Origin: Campylobacter concisus | GTDB lineage: Bacteria; Campylobacterota; Campylobacteria; Campylobacterales; Campylobacteraceae | Assembly (NCBI RefSeq): GCF_003048675.2 | Contig: NZ_CP060707.1 | Location: 930,001 to 994,000 of the forward strand | Reading direction: 5' to 3' | DNA: 64,000 bases | Part shown: piece after piece, positions 1-8,404 of the stretch | Layout: every line of letters starts with the position of its first letter | How positions within the stretch are numbered: position 1 is the first letter of the stretch | Program-made: the position numbers and the translations under genes | The notes under the pieces: generated by a model | The model's input: the letters and a program-made list of their open reading frames with translations, nothing else | What the model was told of the DNA's origin: nothing | Databases searched by the model: none

Positions 1-15
1 CTGGCAATAAATTTA

Positions 16-1179
16 TTACTTATCTCCAAATAGACCAAAAAGGAATCCAAAAAAAGTCCAAGGCTTAAATTCGCATAATTCTATATTTATTTCAATATCT
101 TTTCTAATTTTATCTACAGCTTTTGCAAGCTCATTTTTATCATAGCAACAAAGATCTATATAGGTATATGTTTTGCCCTCTGCAGTGCCTATAACTACAC
201 AAAAGTTGCTCTCTTGTAGCTCTTTTTCTATCTTGTCTCTGTAATCAATACTATGCTTTATATCTCCATTGTAAGGTAGTGCTAAAAAGCAAAAATTTAT
301 ACCATATTCTAAGCCATCCTCATAGGTGTATTTTTGCTTATTGATATATTCACAACAAAGATCATATAAAAGTGTGCGTCCTTCATAGATATCTTTTCTT
401 AACGCGTTGGCAGAAGGTTCTTGTTTGTAGGATTCAAATTTATTAAAAGTGTCACTTAATATCTCTTTGCCAAATTTTTCAACTATTATAGCGCCAAGCT
501 CATTGAGCGCAATAGCATTTTCTTTTGGTATTTCATCAAAGATATCATCTTCTACTTCTTCGTCTTCATCGTCATTTTTTATTTCTTCATAATCTTCATC
601 ATCGTCTTTCATATCTTCTTCTGACGGCTCGTAGTATATACTAACACTTTCTACTACATTTATCATTATCATCTCGCCAAGGACTTTTTCGCAAATGGCA
701 TAAGATAAAAGCTCTGCTTCATAATCGTCTTCTTCTTCTGCAAATCTGTTAATGGCATTGTTGTAAATGTAAATGGATACACTTTTATCGTTAAATTTTG
801 TATATGATATGAAATCTTTCGCGTTGATCCTAGTGCGGTTTACCACTATAGAGGCATTGCTATCAGGTACATTACCGATCGTTAAAGTAAGCTTAGATTC
901 AAGTTCTTTTGGCATGCGCGATTTCATAAATCTAAGCCATAAAAGCTTCTCTTTGATGGATTCTGTTCTAAGCATAAGATCGACCTTATCACCAATAAGA
1001 GATATCTTAAATTTTTGATCAATTAGACATAGTTTTAGATACTGCTCCATTATTTTGTTTGCAGTCATAAAATTTTTATTTCTTAAATGCTTTTCAACAG
1101 TGCCTAAATTTTTGCCAAATTCATTCCAAAAATTATCAACCCTGCTTAAAAAAGTAAGATTATCCTGAGAAGACGACAT
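16..1179 (-). CDS. Hypothetical acidic protein (387 aa)
   Basis: I do not recognise a family. An upstream in-frame ATG exists at 1206, but I chose the ATG at 1179 because an AAAAGGAT ribosome binding site lies just before it, giving a protein beginning MSSSQDN. No signal peptide is visible. A strongly acidic Asp/Glu-rich stretch lies around residues 190-215, and the C-terminus is aromatic (WTFFGFLFGLFGDK), which could be an amphipathic or membrane-contacting tail. The start overlaps the 3' end of the upstream phosphoesterase by about 20 bases, so the two are probably co-transcribed and translationally coupled. Function unknown; a shared job with the phosphatase is only a guess. Confidence 0.75.
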   Translation of the reverse strand: MSSSQDNLTFLSRVDNFWNEFGKNLGTVEKHLRNKNFMTANKIMEQYLKLCLIDQKFKISLIGDKVDLMLRTESIKEKLLWLRFMKSRMPKELESKLTLTIGNVPDSNASIVVNRTRINAKDFISYTKFNDKSVSIYIYNNAINRFAEEEDDYEAELLSYAICEKVLGEMIMINVVESVSIYYEPSEEDMKDDDEDYEEIKNDDEDEEVEDDIFDEIPKENAIALNELGAIIVEKFGKEILSDTFNKFESYKQEPSANALRKDIYEGRTLLYDLCCEYINKQKYTYEDGLEYGINFCFLALPYNGDIKHSIDYRDKIEKELQESNFCVVIGTAEGKTYTYIDLCCYDKNELAKAVDKIRKDIEINIELCEFKPWTFFGFLFGLFGDK

Positions 1180-1882
1180 TTTTATCCTTTTTGTTAAAAT
1201 TTTCAATATTTTTTTGTGTATAAATTTTCATCGATGGAAACTCTAACGCACTTAGTTTATCAAAACCAACTTCATTAAAAACACAGCCTGTGTCGATATC
1301 TGCGCTATTTTTATAAAATTTTACCTCTCTTACTGGCGTGTGCCCATAGACGTTAAATATGCCACTAACTTGTATCTCATCGCCTCTGCCTGAGAGCAGG
1401 TGCCTTTTAAACTCTTCGCTAGCATATTTATCGTTTCTTAGCTCCCACATATTGCCAACGGCTGAGTGAGAGACTACCAGATGCTCGCCATTTTGGGTTT
1501 TATAATCTTTAAATTCCAGATAAACTGGCCTGCTTTCTAAAAAATCCACATGCCTTTGCTTAAACTCCGTGCTTTGTCCAAGATATGATCTATATGTCGC
1601 CTCGCCACCATTTCCAAAGAACCAGCTCCTGTCAAATGGCACTTTGTTGTTTAAAAACTCAAATTTATTGCTAAGTAGCCTTCGCTCGTGATTTCCCATG
1701 ACCATTTTATAGTTATTTTGCATGATAAGTTCGACCACGTCGCAGCTAAAAAGCCCACGATCTATCACGTCGCCAACAAAGCAAATTTGAGATTTTTCTT
1801 TGTTTGGAAACTGCTTGATAAGCTCTAAAAGTGTGTTAAAACAGCCGTGAACGTCGCCGATAATGTAAATTTGCTCGCTCAA
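1160..1882 (-). CDS. Metallophosphoesterase, Ser/Thr phosphatase or ApaH-like
   Basis: A 240-residue calcineurin-type phosphoesterase. The metal-binding signatures appear in order at the N-terminus: GDVHG near residue 9, GDVIDRG near 37 and GNHE near 64, with later His residues (VSHSA and YGHTPV) completing the dinuclear metal site. This pattern is shared by PP1-like Ser/Thr phosphatases and by symmetric diadenosine tetraphosphate hydrolases. The sequence alone does not decide the substrate, although the length and the DRG motif fit PrpA/PrpB-like phosphatases well. It is the first gene of a two-gene unit with the acidic hypothetical protein downstream. Confidence 0.85.
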   Translation of the reverse strand: MSEQIYIIGDVHGCFNTLLELIKQFPNKEKSQICFVGDVIDRGLFSCDVVELIMQNNYKMVMGNHERRLLSNKFEFLNNKVPFDRSWFFGNGGEATYRSYLGQSTEFKQRHVDFLESRPVYLEFKDYKTQNGEHLVVSHSAVGNMWELRNDKYASEEFKRHLLSGRGDEIQVSGIFNVYGHTPVREVKFYKNSADIDTGCVFNEVGFDKLSALEFPSMKIYTQKNIENFNKKDKNVVFSG

Positions 1883-1983
1883 ATTTTCTCCTTTGCGCCA
1901 AATTTTAGTCTATTAAGCTTAAAAATAAAGATTGTTAATTGCTGATAAATTTAAAAAGAAATTTTATTTATGAAATTTAAAGC

Positions 1984-2006
1984 AGTAGGGGGGTAAACCC
2001 CCTAAA
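1984..2006 (-). terminator. Rho-independent-like hairpin after aldehyde dehydrogenase
   Basis: TAGGGGG (1986-1992) and CCCCCTA (1998-2004) form a seven-pair G/C-rich stem just after the aldehyde dehydrogenase stop codon. The T tract that follows on the minus strand is short and interrupted, so termination efficiency is uncertain. Confidence 0.6.
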
Positions 2007-2007
2007 A

Positions 2008-3483
2008 TCATTGTGCGTAAAAGCCGCTAACCTTGCCGGTGAGGTCTATCATGATATTTTTCATCTGAGTGTAGTGCTCAAGGATGATCTTGTGCGTTTC
2101 ACGGCCGATACCTGAGTTTTTATATCCGCCAAATGGGCTTCCTGCTGGGATTTGGTTGTAAGTGTTGATCCAAACCCTGCCAGTCTCCATAGACCTTGCA
2201 ACGCGAAGTGCTTTTGTGATGTCTTGTGTGAAAATTCCGCCACCAAGGCCGTATTCGCTATCATTTACCATTTTGATAAGCTCGGCTTCATCTTTAAATT
2301 TGATGACTACGCCAACTGGTCCAAAAATTTCTTCCTGAGCCACTCTCATATCGTTTGTTACATCAACTAGCAGCGTTGGCTCGACAAATGCGCCCTTGTC
2401 GCAACCATTTGCGGTGTAGGCCTTGCCGCCGACTGCCACTTTTGCGCCTTCTTTTTTACCTATCTCTATGTAGTTTAAAATTTGCTCAGCTTGTTTTTTA
2501 TTGATCTGAGAGCCCATTTGAGTGTTAGGATCAAGTGGATCGCCAACTTTTATAGTGCTAAATTTCTTAACCGCAGCCTCTATAAATTTCTCATAAAAGC
2601 TCTCTTCTACGAAAATTCTCGATCCCGCGCAGCAAACTTGACCTTGGTTAAACAAAATTCCAAGCTGAAGGCCGTCAAGCGCCTTGTCTAAATTTGCGTC
2701 GCTAAAGAAGATATTTGCGCTCTTGCCGCCAAGCTCAAGTGTAGCTGGGATGATACGGCGAGCCGCAGCTATGGCGATATCGCGGCCGATCTCGGTTGAG
2801 CCAGTAAATGCTAGCTTGTCAAGGCCTGGGTGGTTTTTGATCCACTCGCCACTCTTGCTACCTCTGCCAGTTACTATATTTATTAAGCCTTTTGGCAAAA
2901 TTTTATCTATCAGCCTAAATAGCTCAAGCACACTTAGGCTTGTCTCGCTTGAAGGCTTAAATACGCTCGCATCGCCTGCTGCGATCACTGGAGCTAGCTT
3001 CCAAGCTGCCATTAAAAATGGAAAATTCCAAGGCACGATCTGACCCACAACGCCTATTGGCTCGCGTAAAACGATAGAGAGTTGCTTCTCGTCAAGCACG
3101 TTTGCGCTGCCTTCTTCGCCCATGATAACGCCAGCAAAGTACCTAAAATGCTCGGCTGCAAAAGGGATATCGACATTTAGCGTCTCACGGATTGGTTTGC
3201 CGTTGTCCATGCTTTCAACTTTTGCGAGGTGCTCTTTGTGCTCGTCGATGATATCAGCGATCTTGTTTAAAAGCTTTGCGCGCTCGCTAATTGTGGTGTG
3301 TTTAAATTTCTTAAAAGCCTCGCGTGCAGCACGAACTGCGTCATTTACATCTTCTTCAGTAGCGTCAGCGATCTTTGCAAGGTGCTCGCCGTTTGCTGGA
3401 TTTTTGGCATCAAGTGTAGCGCCGTCTTTTGCGTCACGCCACTCACCATTTATGAAAAGCCCGTATTTTTCAAGTAGTTTCAT
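2008..3483 (-). CDS. NAD(P)-dependent aldehyde dehydrogenase
   Basis: A 491-residue member of the aldehyde dehydrogenase superfamily, which oxidises aldehydes to carboxylic acids with NAD(P)+. Visible signatures are PWNFP in the cofactor-binding half, FTGSTEIG (Rossmann loop), the general-base motif LELGGKS near residue 250, the catalytic-Cys region NQGQVCCAGSR near 285-295, and EEIFGPV in the C-terminal half. The length is usual for the family, and a good AAGGAGAAAAG ribosome binding site precedes the ATG. It resembles the AldA/ExaC type acting on small aldehydes, but substrate specificity cannot be read from sequence. It stands alone, with its own promoter and terminator. Confidence 0.9.
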   Translation of the reverse strand: MKLLEKYGLFINGEWRDAKDGATLDAKNPANGEHLAKIADATEEDVNDAVRAAREAFKKFKHTTISERAKLLNKIADIIDEHKEHLAKVESMDNGKPIRETLNVDIPFAAEHFRYFAGVIMGEEGSANVLDEKQLSIVLREPIGVVGQIVPWNFPFLMAAWKLAPVIAAGDASVFKPSSETSLSVLELFRLIDKILPKGLINIVTGRGSKSGEWIKNHPGLDKLAFTGSTEIGRDIAIAAARRIIPATLELGGKSANIFFSDANLDKALDGLQLGILFNQGQVCCAGSRIFVEESFYEKFIEAAVKKFSTIKVGDPLDPNTQMGSQINKKQAEQILNYIEIGKKEGAKVAVGGKAYTANGCDKGAFVEPTLLVDVTNDMRVAQEEIFGPVGVVIKFKDEAELIKMVNDSEYGLGGGIFTQDITKALRVARSMETGRVWINTYNQIPAGSPFGGYKNSGIGRETHKIILEHYTQMKNIMIDLTGKVSGFYAQ

Positions 3484-3515
3484 ACTTTTCTCCTTGATTA
3501 AGATTTTGTAAAAGG

Positions 3516-3521
3516 ATTATA
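3516..3521 (-). promoter_or_regulatory. -10 box of aldehyde dehydrogenase promoter
   Basis: On the minus strand a perfect TATAAT lies about 33 bases upstream of the aldehyde dehydrogenase start, in AT-rich DNA. This fits the Campylobacter sigma-70 pattern, in which the -35 box is weak or absent. Confidence 0.5.
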
Positions 3522-3617
3522 ATATTAATAAAATTTATCAAAAATAAATTTTGGACATAAATTCTCTTTTTTAATAAATTTTATTGTTTAGAATAGGGTG
3601 GTGTTTTAAATTTAACT

Positions 3618-4781
3618 CTACCAAGAGAGCGAAAATGTAGTCTCGCCATCAAGCTCGCTTTGGCATTTTACGGTGATGCCATTTTTCTTGCAACACTCTT
3701 TTACTAAATTTAGCCCTATGCCAAAGCCGCCTTGATCGTCGTTAAATCTCGTGTAGCGATCAAAAATTTGCAGTTGCTGTTCTTTGCTGATACCGTGTCC
3801 AAGGTTGCTTATGCTAAAGAAATTTGGCTCTAAAATGATGCGCACTTCTGAATTTTGCGCTGCGTATTTTGCGGCATTGCTAAGGAGATTATCTAAAATT
3901 TTGCTCATATCCTCAAGGTCTGCGTTTATAAGGCTTGACTTTAGTTTGGCCTCTATCTTAAGCCCGCGTTTAGCAAAAAATGGCGAGAAGTAGTTTAGCC
4001 TTTGCGTGGTTAGTAAATTTAGGTCTATTGGCTCTTTTTTGCTGGGCTTATCTAGGTTAAAGCTTAGATGAACTAGCGCGTCATAGATGCTACCTAGGCT
4101 TTTTGCAGCAAGGCTGATGTTATTAAAACGCTTTAAATTTCGCTCATTTAGGTTGTTACGATCGGCTGTTTCTATGCTCATCGAGATGACGCTTAGGGGT
4201 GTATTTATCTCGTGCGTTGAGTCTTTTATGAAGCGGTTTAGCGTCTCTATCTTTTTATAAAGCGGTTTTAGGCTTAGTTTTGCTAGGTAAAAGGCGATGA
4301 AGAGCAGGGCGAAAAGGAAAAAGAGCGCCTTTAGTGTGGTTGAAATTTGTAAAGATAAAATTTCAACCTTAATATTTTTGCCAACTAGAAAAATATCTGC
4401 ACGTGCGAGCTCGTCCGTGGCGTTATCCTCCATGTACTGGATCTTTTCAAATATCGAGACCTTGCCGTCTATCAAATTTACATTTTTGCTTTTGTCGATC
4501 TTTTGGCAGTCAAAGTCTTTGTAAATTTTCTCGTCATTTTTTAGCACGATACAAGCATGTACACCTTTTTCTTTTGTTAGACTTGAGATTGAGTCAAGTC
4601 CACTCATTCTAGCTTTCATGTAAATGCCCATTTTTATCTCTTTTAGAGACTTGACCTCGTTTAAGATGAGCGCATTTTTTTTATTTTTGTAGTCGTTTAT
4701 GAAAAAATAGCCCAAAAAAAGCACAGAGCTAACAAGATAGAGGGATAAAATTTTAAATAAAATTTGCGTCTTTTCAGACAT
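3618..4781 (-). CDS. Two-component sensor histidine kinase
   Basis: A 387-residue membrane histidine kinase. A transmembrane helix lies near residues 11-30 and a second near 150-170, framing a periplasmic sensor domain of about 120 residues that contains two Cys (ACIVL and DFDCQK). The dimerisation/phosphoacceptor motif DSTHEINTPLS carries the autophosphorylated His. It is followed by an N-box (DNLLSNAAKYA) and a G-rich ATP lid (GFGIGLNLV). The start codon overlaps the end of the response-regulator gene by 8 bases, so the pair is translationally coupled. The stimulus is unknown; the upstream Met-rich exported protein suggests a metal or envelope signal, but that is inference. Confidence 0.88.
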   Translation of the reverse strand: MSEKTQILFKILSLYLVSSVLFLGYFFINDYKNKKNALILNEVKSLKEIKMGIYMKARMSGLDSISSLTKEKGVHACIVLKNDEKIYKDFDCQKIDKSKNVNLIDGKVSIFEKIQYMEDNATDELARADIFLVGKNIKVEILSLQISTTLKALFFLFALLFIAFYLAKLSLKPLYKKIETLNRFIKDSTHEINTPLSVISMSIETADRNNLNERNLKRFNNISLAAKSLGSIYDALVHLSFNLDKPSKKEPIDLNLLTTQRLNYFSPFFAKRGLKIEAKLKSSLINADLEDMSKILDNLLSNAAKYAAQNSEVRIILEPNFFSISNLGHGISKEQQLQIFDRYTRFNDDQGGFGIGLNLVKECCKKNGITVKCQSELDGETTFSLSW

Positions 4782-5436
4782 AGATGTAGCCGTCCCCGCG
4801 CCTGTTTAAAATGGCATCTTTGCCTAAAATCTGGCGTAAATTTTTGATATAGACACGAAGGCTAAGCTCGCTTGGCTCCTCGTCAAATTTCCAAATTTTA
4901 TTAAAAATTTCATCTTTGGTTAAAATTTTGCCCTTGTTTTGCAAAAATAGGGCGAGCAGGTCGCTCTCTTTGCTCGAGATATTTACATTTTCGCCGTTTT
5001 TACTTAGAGTTTTGCTCTGTGGGTGAAAGCAAAGATCATCTAAAATTTTGATATCTTCGCCGTTTTGGTGTGAGAAATTTCTTTTTATGAGAGCTTGCAT
5101 GCGGATAAGTAGCTCTTTTAGCTCAAATGGCTTTTTTAGATAGTCATCGCAGCCGCTTTTGTAGCCTTTTTCAAGGTCGTCTATGGTGTTTAGCGAGGTG
5201 GTAAATATGCTAGGTGTTGTGACGCCAAGCTCACGTAGCGATGAAAGTAGGGAGAAGCCGTCGCCTTGCGGGAGTTTGACGTCTAGTATAAGTAGGTCAA
5301 AATTTCGCTCGTATGCAAGATCTAGTGCGTCTTTGGCATTGTTTGTAGTGGTGACATCGTAACCATTTTCGCCCAGATACTCGCTTATTAGATCAAGTAA
5401 TGTTTCATCATCTTCAACGAGCAAAATTCTGACCAT
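4774..5436 (-). CDS. OmpR/PhoB-family response regulator
   Basis: A 220-residue regulator with an N-terminal receiver domain (acidic pair EDDE near residue 9, phosphoacceptor Asp in LLILDVKLP near residue 52, conserved Lys in LKKPF near residue 100). The C-terminal winged-helix DNA-binding domain ends in the typical RRGDGYIYV. I prefer ATG at 5436 over the in-frame TTG at 5439 because the AAAGG ribosome binding site is 6 bases from it. The gene sits between the MXKDX-repeat protein (about 9-base gap) and its kinase, forming a three-gene operon. It may autoregulate that operon, including the repeat protein. Confidence 0.88.
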   Translation of the reverse strand: MVRILLVEDDETLLDLISEYLGENGYDVTTTNNAKDALDLAYERNFDLLILDVKLPQGDGFSLLSSLRELGVTTPSIFTTSLNTIDDLEKGYKSGCDDYLKKPFELKELLIRMQALIKRNFSHQNGEDIKILDDLCFHPQSKTLSKNGENVNISSKESDLLALFLQNKGKILTKDEIFNKIWKFDEEPSELSLRVYIKNLRQILGKDAILNRRGDGYIYV

Positions 5437-5445
5437 CAAGTGCCT

Positions 5446-5718
5446 TTACATGCCTTTTTTCATTTCGTCTTTCATGCCCATGTCGTCTTTTTTCATACCC
5501 ATGTCGTCTTTTTTCATTTCGTCTTTCATGCCCATGTCTTCTTTTTTAGCTTCGTGTTTTTTGACAGGATGTTTTTTAGACATATCATCTTTCATCATCT
5601 GCTCTTTCTTCATCATCTCATCTTTGCCCATCTTGTCCTTTTGCATCATTTCAGTAGCATTTGCAAGACCGCCAAACATAAACATAGCACCAAGTGCAAC
5701 TAAGATTAACTTTTTCAT
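5446..5718 (-). CDS. Exported Met/Lys/Asp-repeat protein (pentapeptide MXKDX type)
   Basis: A 90-residue protein with an N-terminal signal peptide (a hydrophobic core ending in GGLANA) and a mature part made almost only of Met, Lys, Asp and Glu in repeats such as MKKDDM and MGMKDEM. This composition matches the family annotated as pentapeptide MXKDX repeat proteins, whose function is not established. Many Met side chains in the periplasm could bind soft metals such as Cu(I) or act as a methionine-sulfoxide sink; both are inference. It is the first gene of an operon with a response regulator and a histidine kinase. Confidence 0.8.
   Translation of the reverse strand: MKKLILVALGAMFMFGGLANATEMMQKDKMGKDEMMKKEQMMKDDMSKKHPVKKHEAKKEDMGMKDEMKKDDMGMKKDDMGMKDEMKKGM
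5461..5547. repeat. 33-bp and 21-bp direct repeats inside the MXKDX gene
   Basis: A 33-base unit at 5461-5493 recurs at 5515-5547 with one mismatch. Between them a 17-base core (5477-5493) recurs at 5498-5514 with a 21-base period. All units are multiples of three, so gain or loss of copies would keep the reading frame and change the number of Met/Lys/Asp repeats. Confidence 0.8.
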
Positions 5719-5781
5719 AAAGTCTCCTTTAAATTAAATTATGTTGCAATTGTAGTCACTTAGTGTGAAATAAGTGTGAAT

Positions 5782-6687
5782 TTACGCAAATACAAAATAG
5801 ATAACTGGAAGCGTGATAAATGAAAAAAGCACGCCAATAGCAACTGATGAGATGGCTAGTGAGCTATCAAGTCCAGCTTTTATGACCATCGCACTTGCAA
5901 GAGCTGATGTTGGCATCGCACATTGAAAGAGACCAACGACCCAAGTTTTGCTCATCTGGATACCTGAGACTTTTAATATGATGAAAAATACGATAGCTGG
6001 CAAGATCATCTTGCACAAAAGCACGACACTAACGCCTTTATATGAGCTTGTGATGCTACTAAAGTTAAGACCAACGCCGATCGCAAAAAGTGCCACTGGA
6101 GTGACGCTGCCTTCAAACATCCTAAGTGGCGCAAAGATGAAATCTGGAAGCGGGACTTCTTTTAAGACAAGCCCCATAATGAGCGCTATAAATGGTGGAA
6201 ATTTTAAAATTTTCATTGTATTTTGAAATAGCGAAACCTTCTCTGGTGCGGCAAAAGATAGGATGAGTGGTCCAAGGATAGAAAGCGGGATACCAGTGGC
6301 TATTTGGTCGTAAAAGATGACCTCATTTACCATCGCATCGCCAAAGAAGCCCTGAATGACAGGCATACCGACGAATAGTGTGTTACCAAAAAGGCTTAGC
6401 ATGACCATACTGACGGTTGTTATTTTGGTAAATTTAAAAATCTTACCTATGACAAATGCCAAAGCAGCGCTAATGGCGGTTGAGGCAAAGCCGATAAGGA
6501 TCGTGTTTATAAGCGAGGCATCGACATTTACGTGGTAAATTTTATCAAAGATTAGCGCAGGCATTGCAAAACAAAGGACAAAATCCACAAATGGGATCGA
6601 GTGCTTTTGCTCAACAATGCCGACTTTTTTAGCAAAAAAACCAGTTGCGATTATGAAAAATATTGCAAAAAGTGGTGTGAAATTCAT
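5782..6687 (-). CDS. AEC-family transporter (auxin efflux carrier/malate permease-like)
   Basis: A 301-residue polytopic membrane protein with about ten hydrophobic segments, beginning MNFTPLFAIFFIIATGFF and ending in a hydrophobic helix. The spacing of helices and the internal two-fold pattern, with Pro/Gly/Asn-rich mid-helix breaks (for example FVGMPVIQGFFG and CAMPTSALASAMV), are typical of the AEC family, which includes malate and malonate permeases. Substrate unknown. It is a single gene with no obvious partner. Confidence 0.8.
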   Translation of the reverse strand: MNFTPLFAIFFIIATGFFAKKVGIVEQKHSIPFVDFVLCFAMPALIFDKIYHVNVDASLINTILIGFASTAISAALAFVIGKIFKFTKITTVSMVMLSLFGNTLFVGMPVIQGFFGDAMVNEVIFYDQIATGIPLSILGPLILSFAAPEKVSLFQNTMKILKFPPFIALIMGLVLKEVPLPDFIFAPLRMFEGSVTPVALFAIGVGLNFSSITSSYKGVSVVLLCKMILPAIVFFIILKVSGIQMSKTWVVGLFQCAMPTSALASAMVIKAGLDSSLAISSVAIGVLFSFITLPVIYFVFA

Positions 6688-6931
6688 AGCAGTCTCTTTT
6701 AAGTTTGGAATTTACAAAGAATTGATTATATGCCCCAAAAGATTAAATTACAATAAACTTTTTCAAAAATTTATTGTCTAGTTTGTGTTTAAAAGAGCTT
6801 TTTACACAAATTTATCTTTTTACTTTTTATTTTGAAATAACTTGCACTATAAAATTTATATTTGTATCTATCTGTAAATTTGTTAGTGTTTTTTGATCTT
6901 AAAATTTGATACAGTTGAAAGAGAAATTTAA

Positions 6932-7018
6932 TGGTGCCCGAGGTCGGACTCGAACCGACACAAGGTTGCCCTTATCAGATTTTGAGTCTGACGCGTCTAC
7001 CAGTTTCACCACTCGGGC
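6932..7018 (-). tRNA. tRNA-Leu (anticodon CAA)
   Basis: An 87-nucleotide cloverleaf. Acceptor strands GCCCGAG and CTCGGGC pair perfectly, the discriminator base is A, and CCA is encoded (6932-6934). The anticodon stem TCAGA/TCTGA encloses the loop CTCAAAA, giving anticodon CAA. A long variable arm explains the size and fits a class II leucine tRNA. Confidence 0.95.
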
Positions 7019-7054
7019 TAAGTTAAGATTGAAATTTTAAAATTGTGAGAAGAA

Positions 7055-7080
7055 AGAAAAAGGGGAGGCTTGCTCCCCGA
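7055..7080 (-). terminator. Rho-independent terminator of hup
   Basis: On the minus strand a GGGGAG/CTCCCC stem (7073-7078 with 7062-7067) around a five-base loop is followed by TTTTTCTTTCTT, directly after the HU stop codon. This is a clear intrinsic terminator. Confidence 0.85.
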
Positions 7081-7089
7081 AAAAGAAAA

Positions 7090-7392
7090 TTATTTCTTTT
7101 TACCTTTTTTAGCAGCACCAGCAGCAACTGCTTCTTTAAGTTTTTTGCCAACTTTGAATTTGACTGCTTTGCTAGCAGGAACGTCGATTACTTTCTTAGT
7201 TCCAGGGACTCTAGCTTTCCTTGCAGCTCTGTCAGCAGTACCGAAAGTACCAAAGCCTATAAAGCTAATTGTATCGCCTTTTTCAAGAACCGCTTGGATT
7301 GTCTCCAAAGTAGCATCAACAACTTTTAGAGTATCTTTTTTTGAAAGACCAGCCTTGTCGGCAACAGCTTGAATAAATTCAGCTTTTTTCAT
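7090..7392 (-). CDS. hup: HU-family DNA-binding protein
   Basis: A 100-residue histone-like protein that bends and compacts DNA. It carries the HU core (MKKAEFIQAVADKAGLSKK, then GFGTFG near residue 45 and the beta-arm region around RKARVPGTKK) and a Lys-rich tail ending AAGAAKKGKKK, a little longer than E. coli HU. An upstream in-frame ATG at 7422 exists. I chose 7392 because AAAGGAT lies at the right distance and the family begins MKKAE. It is a single gene with its own terminator. Confidence 0.93.
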   Translation of the reverse strand: MKKAEFIQAVADKAGLSKKDTLKVVDATLETIQAVLEKGDTISFIGFGTFGTADRAARKARVPGTKKVIDVPASKAVKFKVGKKLKEAVAAGAAKKGKKK

Positions 7393-7516
7393 GAACCATC
7401 CTTTTAAGAAGTTATGCGGCAATTCTACACTCTTTTAAAAAAAAATACAATACTTTTTCCCTAAATTTAGCTCTTTTTTTGCATTTTTTTAGTAAAAAAG
7501 ACCAAATTTTGAACTC

Positions 7517-8263
7517 TCACTCACAAATTTCAAACGTAAACTCGTTTTTTAGCCCTATCTTTTTCATATCCACAAGTTTTAAATTTTCAAAATTTAGAGC
7601 CATTAGTTCATCTTTGTTTGTCACTTTAGCATTTGCGATCTGGCGCAAAACCTCACCTCTATAAGCTTTTGCATGGTGGCTTAGTATCTTTTTGTTTTTC
7701 AAGAAACAAAATGTCGTAAATTCTTTTTTTATCACATAAAATTTCTCATAAAATTTAGCCCTAAGATCTAAAATTTCATCATTTTCTAAAAACTGATTGA
7801 CCGCTTTGCTAAAATTTTGCTCATAAAATTTTGAAATATCAAAGCCAGCTAGCTTTTCGCCTTGTTTTAGTTTGTACTCAACTATCTCATCTTTTGCTAA
7901 AATAGGCCCAAATAAATTTGAAAATATTAAAACATTATTATCTATATATTTTTGAGCATCATCGCTTAGTCCGCGGTAGTTTAGGTGCTTGTAGGCAACG
8001 CCGTCATATCTTAAGATAGCTTTTATGCTGCCTTTTTGAAAAAGGCTTTCTCGTAGCTGCTCGCTATCCTCAAGCTCTTTTAGTCCAAAAAGCTTTTTTA
8101 TCTCGTCTAAATTTGCGCTTTTTAAAAACTCATCATATTTATTTAAAATTTCAGCCCTTTTGCTAAAAAGCTCTGGAAATATCAAATTTTTTCCATCAAA
8201 TTTATCGCCTGTGTTTAGAGAAATTTTGCTTTCGCTTGGTGAGAAGAGGATTTTTAACGCCAT
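7517..8263 (-). CDS. yaaA: Peroxide stress protein YaaA (DUF328/UPF0246)
   Basis: A 248-residue protein starting MALKILFSPSESK, matching the YaaA family. The E. coli member limits intracellular free iron and so protects DNA and proteins during hydrogen peroxide stress. The family landmarks are the N-terminal SPSES motif, the central YRGLSDDAQ stretch and the C-terminal HHAKAYRGEV. Length is usual. It is a single gene with no visible Fur or PerR site that I can defend. Confidence 0.85.
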   Translation of the reverse strand: MALKILFSPSESKISLNTGDKFDGKNLIFPELFSKRAEILNKYDEFLKSANLDEIKKLFGLKELEDSEQLRESLFQKGSIKAILRYDGVAYKHLNYRGLSDDAQKYIDNNVLIFSNLFGPILAKDEIVEYKLKQGEKLAGFDISKFYEQNFSKAVNQFLENDEILDLRAKFYEKFYVIKKEFTTFCFLKNKKILSHHAKAYRGEVLRQIANAKVTNKDELMALNFENLKLVDMKKIGLKNEFTFEICE

Positions 8264-8358
8264 TTTCTTTCCTATTTTATATATGTAAATTTTGGTAGAT
8301 TATACAATAAAACTTTTTTGCACTAAAAAAAATCAAATTTTCACCGATATATCACAAA

Positions 8359-8376
8359 GCGGAATTATTCTTGCTT
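8359..8376 (+). promoter_or_regulatory. Sigma-54 (RpoN) promoter of flgL
   Basis: GG at 8361-8362 and GC at 8373-8374 are separated by exactly ten bases, with TTGCTT around the -12 element. This is the standard -24/-12 pattern used for middle/late flagellar genes in Campylobacter. The expected start of transcription is about 20 bases before the flgL ATG. The rpoN gene itself lies at 38.2 kb in this window. Confidence 0.8.
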
Positions 8377-8404
8377 AGAGTGAATAAAAATTTAGGGAAA
8401 AATT

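Noticed and set aside
5440-5737. Two plus-strand ORFs (87 and 95 aa) rich in Phe/His or Ser/Phe opposite the MXKDX gene
   Set aside because: They are shadows of the repetitive minus-strand gene: the composition simply mirrors ATG/AAA/GAC repeats, and they have no ribosome binding site or family motif.
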